Assembly (NCBI GenBank): GCA_025362915.1
Contig: JANYEU010000106.1
Location: 1 to 21,123 of the forward strand
DNA length: 21,123 bases
Reading direction: 5' to 3'
Source: Chitinophagaceae bacterium
GTDB lineage: Bacteria; Bacteroidota; Bacteroidia; Chitinophagales; Chitinophagaceae
A program made the translations under genes and the position numbers. Numbering within the stretch: the stretch's first letter is position 1; every line of letters starts with the position of its first letter. Shown here in pieces: positions 14,752 to 21,123 of this stretch. The notes under the pieces are model-generated. The model was not told where the DNA came from. It was given only the letters and a program-made list of their open reading frames with translations, and searched no databases.

Positions 14752-14910
14752 GGTGTTAACACCATATTTTGTGGTGCCAACACCTTATTTTATGGTGTTA
14801 ACACTTAACTTTAAGGTGTTGACACCTTTGTTTAGGGTGTTAACACCAATGTTTGCAGTGCTAGCACCTTTCTTTGTGGTGTTAGCACCATTGTTTGTGG
14901 TGCTAACACC
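14752..14910. repeat. Eight-unit 21-bp palindrome array (GGTG-YYRR-CACC)
   Basis: Twelve-base palindromes start at 14752, 14773, 14794, 14815, 14836, 14857, 14878 and 14899, an exact 21-bp period. Sequences are GGTGTTAACACC, GGTGCCAACACC, GGTGTTAACACT, GGTGTTGACACC, GGTGTTAACACC, AGTGCTAGCACC, GGTGTTAGCACC and GGTGCTAACACC. The half-sites GGTG and CACC are constant apart from one outer base in units 3 and 6, while the four centre bases vary but stay YYRR. The 9-base spacers are AT-rich, usually with a central TTT, and are not conserved. This is the pattern expected of a phased row of sites for a dimeric DNA-binding protein. Confidence 0.95.
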
Positions 14911-15152
14911 ACAGGATAGATTCAGTCGCAAAAAAAACATATTCAGTGGGTAAATCATTGAAGGGTTTGATAAGAGAGAAGCTTTTGCCTATAAGTTTTT
15001 TTGACTATAAATGGATTTGATCAGATCTGAATGGAAGGATTGTGGAATAACCGTTGCGGTTGTTTGACTTGTTATTACTATACAAATAGATGATTGTGGA
15101 TAGAATGGTTACAAATCTATTAAAATATGACGCCTGCAACACTTAATCTTTC

Positions 15153-15162
15153 CTTATTTTGC
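15153..15162 (+). promoter_or_regulatory. Probable -7 region of the GH3-family gene
   Basis: CTTATTTTGC, 22 bases before the ATG at 15185. It is part of the 13-mer TTCCTTATTTTGC shared with the type IX cargo gene promoter region. Confidence 0.4.
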
Positions 15163-15184
15163 AGCGATACTATTTTTCTTGCGT

Positions 15185-16702
15185 ATGAAGTTGATTAGCC
15201 CAACCATTTCGAGACTGGCACGCATCCGCAACTGGCGCATGGAGCAATGGGTAATTAACCCCATTGCCACACAACGGGATGTGCTGCAGGATTTGGTAAC
15301 ACATGGACAGTTTGCGGAGATTGGCAGGCAATATGGATTTAATAACCTGTTTAGCATACGCGATTTTAAGAAGAATATTCCTATTGTAGAATACGACGAT
15401 ATAAAACCTTTTGTGGATAGGCTGATGCAAGGCGAGAACAACCTGCTGTGGAATACCCCTGTGAATTGGTTTGCAAAAAGTAGCGGTACCACCAGCGATA
15501 AAAGTAAGTTTATTCCCATAACAAAGGAAAGCCTGAACGGCTGCCACTATCAGGCATCGAAAGATGTGCTGACGATGTACTATAACTTTAACCCCGACAG
15601 CGATTTGCTTACCGGCAGGGGATTGGTGGTGGGGGGCAGCCATCAAATGAGCATCATTAACGAAGATATTCAGTACGGAGACCTAAGTGCCATTTTACTA
15701 CAGAACGCACCTGTATGGAGTAGCTGGATACGCACGCCCGACCTTTCGATAGCACTACTGGATGAATGGGAAAACAAACTGGAGCAATTGGCACAAAGCA
15801 CCATCGAAGAAAATGTAACTTCCATATCTGGTGTACCCACCTGGACAATGTTGCTCATTAAACGGATATTGGAAATATCGGGCAAGCAAACCCTGAAAGA
15901 AGTGTGGCCTAATTTGGAGCTGTACATTCATGGTGGGGTTTCTTTTTTGCCTTATCAGGAACAATTCAACCAGTTGGTAGGAGAGGGGGTTCATTACATG
16001 GAAATATACAATGCAAGCGAAGGTTTTTTTGCTGCGCAAGACAGTCCGGATGCTGATGGAATGCTTTTGTTGCTGCAACATGGTATTTTTTATGAGTTTA
16101 TGCCCATAGAAGAATATGGTAGTGCCTATCCAAATACCATCGGACTAAAAGATGTGGAGATTGGTGTACAATACGCATTGGTGATAAGTACAAACGGGGG
16201 GCTGTGGCGTTACTTGGTGGGAGATACCATCCAATTTACAACCACGTACCCTTTCAGGATAAAGGTTACGGGGCGGTTAAAACACTTTATCAATGCCTTT
16301 GGCGAAGAGGTGATGGTGGATAATACAGATAGGGCCATTGCGATAGCCAGTAAAAAAGAAGAGGCAATAGTGCTGGATTATACAGTAGCCCCTGTGTATT
16401 TTAGCGAAGGCAATAATGGTAGCCATGAGTGGCTGATAGCATTTGAGAAAGAACCTAATTGTATTGATGCCTTTAGGTATGAACTGGATTGTGCGCTAAA
16501 AACGTTGAATAGCGACTATGAGGCAAAACGGCATAAGGACATTGCTTTGAGGATGCCGATCATTAAATCCTTGCCCAAAGACACGTTTAATAAATGGCTA
16601 TTCAGTAAAGGAAAGCTGGGTGGGCAACACAAAATTCCCCGTTTGAGTAACGATAGGAAGTTGATAGAAGAAATATTGGCATTTGCTAAAGTGAACGGAT
16701 AG
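15185..16702 (+). CDS. GH3 auxin-responsive promoter family protein (acyl-adenylate-forming enzyme)
   Basis: A 505-aa member of the GH3 family within the adenylate-forming superfamily, whose plant members conjugate acyl acids to amino acids. The bacterial substrate is unknown. The ATP-binding A3-type motif SSGTTSDKSKFIP (99-111) is followed by SISGVPTW, an NASEGFFA motif (A5-type) and GLWRYLVGD, then the C-terminal cap with KVTGRLKHFINAFGEEV. These, in order, match the family and indicate an active ATP site. I chose ATG 15185 (MKLISPTISRLARIRNW) over an in-frame TTG two codons upstream. It is transcribed away from the palindrome array and is followed by an AC-rich repeat and a Nif3-like gene. 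Bacteroidota copies are usually conserved single genes. Confidence 0.92.
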   Translation: MKLISPTISRLARIRNWRMEQWVINPIATQRDVLQDLVTHGQFAEIGRQYGFNNLFSIRDFKKNIPIVEYDDIKPFVDRLMQGENNLLWNTPVNWFAKSSGTTSDKSKFIPITKESLNGCHYQASKDVLTMYYNFNPDSDLLTGRGLVVGGSHQMSIINEDIQYGDLSAILLQNAPVWSSWIRTPDLSIALLDEWENKLEQLAQSTIEENVTSISGVPTWTMLLIKRILEISGKQTLKEVWPNLELYIHGGVSFLPYQEQFNQLVGEGVHYMEIYNASEGFFAAQDSPDADGMLLLLQHGIFYEFMPIEEYGSAYPNTIGLKDVEIGVQYALVISTNGGLWRYLVGDTIQFTTTYPFRIKVTGRLKHFINAFGEEVMVDNTDRAIAIASKKEEAIVLDYTVAPVYFSEGNNGSHEWLIAFEKEPNCIDAFRYELDCALKTLNSDYEAKRHKDIALRMPIIKSLPKDTFNKWLFSKGKLGGQHKIPRLSNDRKLIEEILAFAKVNG

Positions 16703-16781
16703 CAGGTTGCAGGTTTCAGGATACAAGTTGCTGGTTACAAGTTACAAGTTACCAGAAACCAATAACCAGAAACCAGAAACC
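16703..16781. repeat. Low-complexity repeat between the GH3-family and Nif3-like genes
   Basis: The left half is GT-rich with GTTAC repeated at a 7-base step (16734-16752). The right half is AC-rich with three copies of ACCAGAAACC (16751-16760, 16765-16774, 16772-16781). CTGGTTA (16731-16737) can pair with TAACCAG (16763-16769). The design resembles the repeats before dinB and bioD. Confidence 0.7.
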
Positions 16782-16809
16782 ATTATCTGTTTAAACAAAA
16801 TTAATTAGG

Positions 16810-17907
16810 ATGCAAATTGCAAGTTTAATAAAACATTTGGAGGCGTTTGCCCCACCTGCCTATCAGGAAAGTTATGATAATAGTGGGCTGATATTGGGTA
16901 ATGCGAGTTGGGAATGTAGCGGTGTATTATGTTCGCTCGATGCAACGGAAGCAGTTGTTTTGGAAGCGGTGGCAAAAGGATGCAACCTGATTGTAGCACA
17001 CCATCCGATAATATTCGGGGGACTGAAAAAGATAACCGGGAGGAATTATGTGGAGAATACGGTAATTGCCGCCATAAAGAATGATGTTGCCATTTATGCC
17101 ATCCATACAAACTTGGATAATGTTATTGCCGGCGTGAACAATGCTATGGCCGATGCCTTACACCTTACCGATAGGAAAGTGCTTGTTCCTAAAAAGAATA
17201 TGTTGGCAAAGCTTATCACGTTTATTCCTGTAGATCATTTTCAGAAAGTGGAGCAGGCTTTGTTTGATGCAGGCGCAGGTAATATTGGCAATTATAGCGA
17301 AGTAAGCTTTTCGGCAGAGGGATTGGGTGCTTATAAGGCAAATGAAAAAGCCAATCCATTTATGGGAGAAAAGGGTGTTCGACATAGGGAAGCCGAACGC
17401 AAACTGGAGGTTATTCTATCTCTTCATTTGCAAGGTAAAGTTGTAAAGGCATTATTGGAAGCACATCCTTATGAAGAGGTGGCTTATGATATTATTCCCC
17501 TTGCCAATGAAGATAATCAAGTGGGAAGTGGGTTGATTGGTAGTTTGCCAAAACCAGTTAATGAAAAGGAATTCTTATCAATATTAAAAGATACTTTTGG
17601 CTTGGAAGTAATAAAACATACAACCTTGCTTGAAAAACCTGTGCAGCGGGTGGCACTTTGCGGTGGCGCAGGAAGCTTCATGATTAAGAACGCAATCGGT
17701 GCTGGAGCAGACATATATATAACAGGAGATGTTAAATATCATGAGTTTTTTGATGCCAATAGCAGGCTGGTAATAGCGGATATTGGGCATTGGGAAAGTG
17801 AGCAATTTACTGTTGATTTATTAATTGATATTATAAAGTCTAAATTTCCTACTTTTGCCGTCCTAAAAAGTGAGTCCCGTACAAACCCTGTTAGATATTT
17901 TCTGTAA
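16810..17907 (+). CDS. Nif3-like dinuclear metal-centre protein (YbgI/DUF34 family)
   Basis: A 365-aa protein of the Nif3/YqfO type, which forms toroidal hexamers with a two-metal site. The N-terminal domain has SYDNSGLILG (21-30), LIVAHHPIIFGGLK (60-73, metal ligands H64 and H65) and IHTNLDN (98-104, D103). A middle PII-like insertion (about 130-235) includes KLITFIPVDHFQKVEQALF and LLEAHPYEEVAYDI. The C-terminal lobe restores the site with GDVKYHEFFDA and GHWESE (H327, E331). The length with the insertion is that of the long bacterial form. The family is often annotated as a GTP cyclohydrolase I type 2 homologue, which is doubtful; its true reaction is unsettled. It is followed 64 bases later by a zinc-ribbon protein, a pairing I recall from other genomes of the phylum. 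Confidence 0.93.
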   Translation: MQIASLIKHLEAFAPPAYQESYDNSGLILGNASWECSGVLCSLDATEAVVLEAVAKGCNLIVAHHPIIFGGLKKITGRNYVENTVIAAIKNDVAIYAIHTNLDNVIAGVNNAMADALHLTDRKVLVPKKNMLAKLITFIPVDHFQKVEQALFDAGAGNIGNYSEVSFSAEGLGAYKANEKANPFMGEKGVRHREAERKLEVILSLHLQGKVVKALLEAHPYEEVAYDIIPLANEDNQVGSGLIGSLPKPVNEKEFLSILKDTFGLEVIKHTTLLEKPVQRVALCGGAGSFMIKNAIGAGADIYITGDVKYHEFFDANSRLVIADIGHWESEQFTVDLLIDIIKSKFPTFAVLKSESRTNPVRYFL

Positions 17908-17971
17908 GTAACTATGGTACTTGCTTTAGGGAGTGGAAATAAAGTTTCATCATAAACATCATACAAATACA

Positions 17972-18727
17972 ATGGCTGTAGTTAAGGATTATTCAGTTGA
18001 AGAAAAATTAGTAGGCTTAATAAAGCTTCAGAAAGTAGATACAAAGCTTGATCAATTAAAGATCTTAAGAGGCGAATTACCAATGGAAGTAAGTGACCTT
18101 GAAGATGAAATACAAGGTTTGCATGCACGCAGGACAAGGATTGAAGAAGAAATAAATGGCATTACTGAGTTTATTGATGGCAAGAAAGAATTTATAAAAG
18201 ATGGAGAAGCTACTTTGGCAAAGTACGAAAAACAATCAGACAATGTAAAAAACAGTCGTGAGTTTGAGGCTTTGAACAAGGAAATAGAAATGATGCAACT
18301 TGAAATAAAACTTGCGGAAAAGCACATTAGGGACGCAAACGAAGAACTAGGTGACAAAGCCAAAGCATTAGAAGTTTCTAAAAAACAAATTGCCGTTAAG
18401 GAAGGTGTATCAACGCACAAGAAAAGTGAACTTGAAAAGATTATCGCTGAGACAGAAATAGAAGAAAAAGAATTGGTAAAGCTATCTGTTGACGCAAGAG
18501 CTACTGTTGATGAGCGTTTATTATACAGTTACGATCGTATCCGTAGAAATTATCGCAACGGATTATCTGTTGTTCCAGTAGAAAGAGATGCTTGTGGTGG
18601 TTGTTACAATGCGATCCCTCCTCAACGTCAGAGTGAGATCAGGTTGCACAAAAAGATAGTTGTTTGCGAAAACTGCGGCAGGATATTGATTGACTCTGAT
18701 TTGAATGACAGCGTTGAAGTGAAATAA
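17972..18727 (+). CDS. Zinc-ribbon coiled-coil protein (C4-type, CdsZ/CT398-like)
   Basis: A 251-aa protein from ATG 17972; an in-frame GTG 13 codons upstream gives an atypical His-rich start and is less likely. Residues about 15-175 are a long Glu/Lys-rich helical hairpin. The C-terminal zinc ribbon has Cys pairs CGGC (208-211) and CENC (232-235) joined by 20 residues, with PPQRQSEIRLHKKIVV between. This order, coiled coil then C4 ribbon, defines the small family typified by Chlamydia CT398, for which links to transcription or secretion have been proposed; its exact role is uncertain. Likely cytoplasmic and co-transcribed with the Nif3-like gene. It ends at the hairpin at 18771-18800. Confidence 0.9.
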   Translation: MAVVKDYSVEEKLVGLIKLQKVDTKLDQLKILRGELPMEVSDLEDEIQGLHARRTRIEEEINGITEFIDGKKEFIKDGEATLAKYEKQSDNVKNSREFEALNKEIEMMQLEIKLAEKHIRDANEELGDKAKALEVSKKQIAVKEGVSTHKKSELEKIIAETEIEEKELVKLSVDARATVDERLLYSYDRIRRNYRNGLSVVPVERDACGGCYNAIPPQRQSEIRLHKKIVVCENCGRILIDSDLNDSVEVK

Positions 18728-18770
18728 TTAGTTCAATCTAATTCCCAATAAATTGTAAAGATTACAAATT

Positions 18771-18800
18771 AGAGAGCTGCATTTAGTAGCTCTCTTTTAT
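18771..18800 (+). terminator. Terminator after the zinc-ribbon gene
   Basis: AGAGAGCTGC (18771-18780) pairs with GTAGCTCTCT (18786-18795; one G-T pair) around a 5-base loop and is followed by TTTTATTTT. The T-rich tail runs almost into the start codon of the TPR gene at 18810. Confidence 0.8.
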
Positions 18801-18809
18801 TTTCGTCCA

Positions 18810-20297
18810 ATGGCTAAAAGATATATCGCTTCCGTAGTGTTTTTATTTTTTTCAGTTGTATTAAAAGCTGAGAAGGTTTATGAATTTAACTCTACATGCC
18901 AACAAGCCTATCAAGAAATAATTAAACTCAAAATTAATAATGGTATTGCGCTCATAGAGAAAGCCAAACAGCAAAATCCCAATAATTTAATTCCCATATT
19001 TCTAGAAAATTATGTTGACTTGGTAAGCCTCTTTTTTAATGAGGATGCTGCTGAATATGCCATAAAGAAACCTAGACTTAATGAACGTATAAAACTTTTG
19101 GAAGAGGGGCAGCAGAACTCTCCTTTTTATAGATATTGCTTGAGTACTGTTTATGTACAAAAAGCATTTATTGAAATAAAGTTTGCCGAAAACTGGCGCG
19201 CAAGCTGGGATATAAGAAAAGCCTATATTTTAGTAAAGGATAATAAAAAGCTATTCCCCACATTTGCGCCAAACGACCTTATATATGGCAGCCTTCAAAC
19301 TGTTATAGCAACAATTCCAAGTGGCTATTCCTTTTTTGCAAATTTGGTTGGCCTAAGCGGTACTATGGATGAGGGAATGACCCTTCTTAGAAACATAGCT
19401 TATAGCAATGATCCGTATGCAAAACTGTTTAGTAGCGAGAGTGCCCTTACTTATTGCTATTTGGCCTATCATATTGCCAATAAGAAAGCTGATGTATTTA
19501 ATTTTATTCAGTCGAGGAAATTAGATTTGGTAAACAATCACCTGATGGCTTATATGGCAGCAAATCTTGCCATTACCGATAAACGGATTGATATGTCAAG
19601 GAGTATTATTCTTGATAGAAACAAATCGACAGAGTATTACAATCTGCCAATTTGGGACTATGAGATGGCTTTCATTAAGCTATATCATTTAGAAACGCAA
19701 GAGGCTGCCAGTTATTATGAGGGGTACTTGGCTAGGTTTAAAGGTAACTTTTATGTTAAAGACACTTACTTAAAGCTTAGTTGGTGCTATTATTTGGAAG
19801 GAAATACAAAAGCTGCTGAAGCTGCAAGGCAGAATATCTTGAAAAAAGGTAGTACTGATACAGATGCTGATAAGCAAGCATTGAAAGATGCAAAAAGCGG
19901 CGTTTGGCCAAATATTGCTTTATTAAAAGCTAGAATGCTTTCTGATGGGGGATATTATCAGGAGGCATTAAATATGCTTACGGGAAAAACAGGGAATAGT
20001 TTTACAACTGATGCTGATAAATTAGAATATCAATATAGACTGGGGAGAATTTATGATGACTTAGGTAAGAATGACGAAGCAATTAGGTATTATACTGTTG
20101 CTATAACTTTGGGTTTAAATAGTAAAGAATACTATGCAGCAAGAGCTGCACTACAGGTAGGTGAGATTTATGAAAGAGAATCCAAGAAGAAGTTAGCAAT
20201 TGATTTTTTTGAGAAATGCCTTAGTATGAAGAATCATGAATACAAGAATTCCTTAGATCAAAAAGCAAAGGCAGGAATTGAAAGATGCGGGAATTAG
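18810..20297 (+). CDS. Exported tetratricopeptide-repeat protein, function unknown
   Basis: A 495-aa protein with an N-terminal signal (about 1-20, MAKRYIASVVFLFFSVVLKA). The rest is helical. The clearest TPR units are at the C-terminal end: LEYQYRLGRIYDDLGKNDEAIRYYTVAI (about 406-433) and ALQVGEIYERESKKKLAIDFFEKCL (about 447-471), with degenerate repeats earlier (for example YLKLSWCYYLEGNTKAAEAARQNIL). TPR superhelices bind partner proteins; a periplasmic or outer-membrane scaffold role is likely, with no catalytic motif. The ATG is only 14 bases after the preceding terminator stem, and TTTTATTTTCG just before it may be the -7 element, so the mRNA leader would be extremely short. marC follows after 34 bases. 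Confidence 0.85.
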   Translation: MAKRYIASVVFLFFSVVLKAEKVYEFNSTCQQAYQEIIKLKINNGIALIEKAKQQNPNNLIPIFLENYVDLVSLFFNEDAAEYAIKKPRLNERIKLLEEGQQNSPFYRYCLSTVYVQKAFIEIKFAENWRASWDIRKAYILVKDNKKLFPTFAPNDLIYGSLQTVIATIPSGYSFFANLVGLSGTMDEGMTLLRNIAYSNDPYAKLFSSESALTYCYLAYHIANKKADVFNFIQSRKLDLVNNHLMAYMAANLAITDKRIDMSRSIILDRNKSTEYYNLPIWDYEMAFIKLYHLETQEAASYYEGYLARFKGNFYVKDTYLKLSWCYYLEGNTKAAEAARQNILKKGSTDTDADKQALKDAKSGVWPNIALLKARMLSDGGYYQEALNMLTGKTGNSFTTDADKLEYQYRLGRIYDDLGKNDEAIRYYTVAITLGLNSKEYYAARAALQVGEIYERESKKKLAIDFFEKCLSMKNHEYKNSLDQKAKAGIERCGN

Positions 20298-20331
20298 TCA
20301 TTCAACTGCATGGCCTTAAAAAAAGACGCTT

Positions 20332-20919
20332 ATGAACTTTAGTATATTTAATATAAATGACATTCTCACAGTCACTTTCACGCTATTTGCCGTGATAGAT
20401 ATTGTTGGATCTATTCCATTATTAATTTCATTAAAGGAAAAGATGGGCGGTATAAAGTCTGCACAGGCTACCCTTGTTTGCGGAATATTAATGATTATGT
20501 TCTTGTTTTTTGGCAAAAATATTTTGCAGATATTGGGACTGGATGTAAAATCATTTGCCGTGGGGGGATCAATAGTTATCTTTTTGCTTGGATTGGAAAT
20601 GGTTTTAGGCCATGAGATATTCAAGGCAGATAAGGATGGAAAATCGGGCAATGTTGTACCCATTGCATTTCCTGTAATAGCTGGTAGTGGCACACTAACT
20701 ACCGTAATGAGCCTGAAAGCAAACTATGAAGAATGGGTTATAATGATAGGCATCCTCATAAACCTTGTATTTATATACATTGGTCTTCGTTCACTCCAAG
20801 TGATAGAACGTTTTTTGGGACCGGCAGGATTGCTGGCTGTCCGCAAATTCTTTGGGGTAATTCTGTTAGCAATCTCCGTTAAGATTTTCAGTAAGAATAT
20901 TTCTGTAATTGGCAGATAA
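20332..20919 (+). CDS. marC: MarC family (UPF0056) integral membrane protein
   Basis: A 195-aa protein with about six hydrophobic segments (around 10-32, 46-62, 72-92, 108-125, 136-155 and 168-190), the layout of the MarC family. Family phrases are FAVIDIVGSIPLLISL (19-34) in the first half and AFPVIAGSGTLTTVMSLKA (about 111-129) in the second. MarC was once linked to multiple antibiotic resistance, but that was not supported; the function is unknown. It lies 34 bases after the TPR gene on the same strand and is probably co-transcribed. The long palindrome at 21048-21112 with a T-run is its likely terminator. The symbol is by family only. Confidence 0.92.
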   Translation: MNFSIFNINDILTVTFTLFAVIDIVGSIPLLISLKEKMGGIKSAQATLVCGILMIMFLFFGKNILQILGLDVKSFAVGGSIVIFLLGLEMVLGHEIFKADKDGKSGNVVPIAFPVIAGSGTLTTVMSLKANYEEWVIMIGILINLVFIYIGLRSLQVIERFLGPAGLLAVRKFFGVILLAISVKIFSKNISVIGR

Positions 20920-21047
20920 AACAACTTTATTTTCCTTTTCTTCGAGAATTCATTTCCTCTTTTTTATCTTATTATAACCGGTAATTAAAAAAGTTTCTTT
21001 TGTAAAAACGGGAATGTAATTTAAACTGTGTCAATTGCAATTGGGGC

Positions 21048-21112
21048 TTTCGGCCCCTTTCCTTCTTTTAGGGCCATGGCCCTAAAAGAAGGAAAGGGGG
21101 CGAAATTTTTTT
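21048..21112 (+). terminator. Long palindrome with T-run, probable terminator after marC
   Basis: 21054-21099 is a 46-bp perfect palindrome centred on CCATGG (centre between 21076 and 21077). With one mismatch (21053/21100) it extends to 58 bp, 21048-21105. Seven T residues (21106-21112) follow, as in a + strand intrinsic terminator, though the stem is much longer than usual. A smaller hairpin, GGGGC/GCCCC with a TTTCG loop, overlaps its left edge (21043-21057) and could compete with it. Confidence 0.75.
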
Positions 21113-21123
21113 AGCAAAGTTTC

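Larger units (their letters stand above)
14604..15184. other. 581-bp divergent intergenic region
   Basis: No convincing gene is present. It contains the eight-unit 21-bp array (14752-14910), an A-run (14931-14937), a near-consensus DnaA-like 9-mer TGTGGATAG (15095-15103) within GATTGTGGATAGAA, a 14-mer also present at 11073-11086, and the probable -7 region of the GH3-family gene (15153-15162). The 77-codon frame at 14720-14953 is mostly the array read as a seven-residue repeat (VLTPxFx). Confidence 0.7.

Noticed and set aside
14720..14953. A 77-codon + strand gene coding VLTPxFx repeats
   Set aside because: The frame is just the 21-bp palindrome array read in the one frame without stops. 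It has no signal peptide, no supported start and no known family.
17933..17971. Upstream GTG start for the zinc-ribbon protein
   Set aside because: It adds an odd His-rich segment; the ATG at 17972 gives the usual N terminus of the family.

Overview
The window looks like chromosomal DNA of a Bacteroidota bacterium, most likely of the Chitinophagaceae type. The support is: a secreted protein with a type IX secretion (Por) C-terminal sorting domain, a DUF3822-like gene beside rsmD, weak or absent Shine-Dalgarno sequences, several promoter -7 elements of the TAnnTTTG type, low GC content, and a short pyruvoyl-type phosphatidylserine decarboxylase. I saw no tRNA, rRNA, transposase, integrase or CRISPR array.

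Layout. 1-114 is the 3' end of hisD. dinB follows (197-1360, +). A convergent terminator separates it from a small secreted Cys/Lys-rich protein and psd (both -). 2716-8881 is a long + strand run: DUF3822-like gene, rsmD, bioD, 5-formyl-THF cyclo-ligase, lpxK and rnr (lpxK and rnr overlap). A bidirectional terminator then faces a - strand block: a secreted coiled-coil protein, phoH, and a dihydroorotase gene (pyrC) broken by a one-base deletion. A + strand type IX cargo protein converges on an uncharacterised 220-aa protein (-). A 581-bp intergenic region holds a palindrome array. The rest is on the + strand: GH3-family enzyme, Nif3-like protein, zinc-ribbon coiled-coil protein, TPR protein and marC, ending in a long palindrome.

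Most genes are housekeeping: DNA damage tolerance, envelope lipid synthesis (psd, lpxK), RNA maturation and decay (rsmD, rnr, phoH), and cofactor or nucleotide synthesis (bioD, folate cyclo-ligase, pyrC). The unusual content is between the genes. Two arrays, nine units at 4897-5075 and eight units at 14752-14910, have exactly the same 21-bp period with no indels. Each unit carries a short dyad with conserved half-sites and a variable centre (TAAG-N3-CTTA in one, GGTG-YYRR-CACC in the other), yet the two sequences are unrelated. This is the best candidate here for an undescribed system: phased operator-like arrays with two-helical-turn spacing. Several start codons (dinB, rsmD, bioD, the nif3-like gene) are also directly preceded by inverted or low-complexity AC-rich repeats. 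Other points of note are the pyrC frameshift and a Gly in place of the expected Asp in the RsmD catalytic motif.
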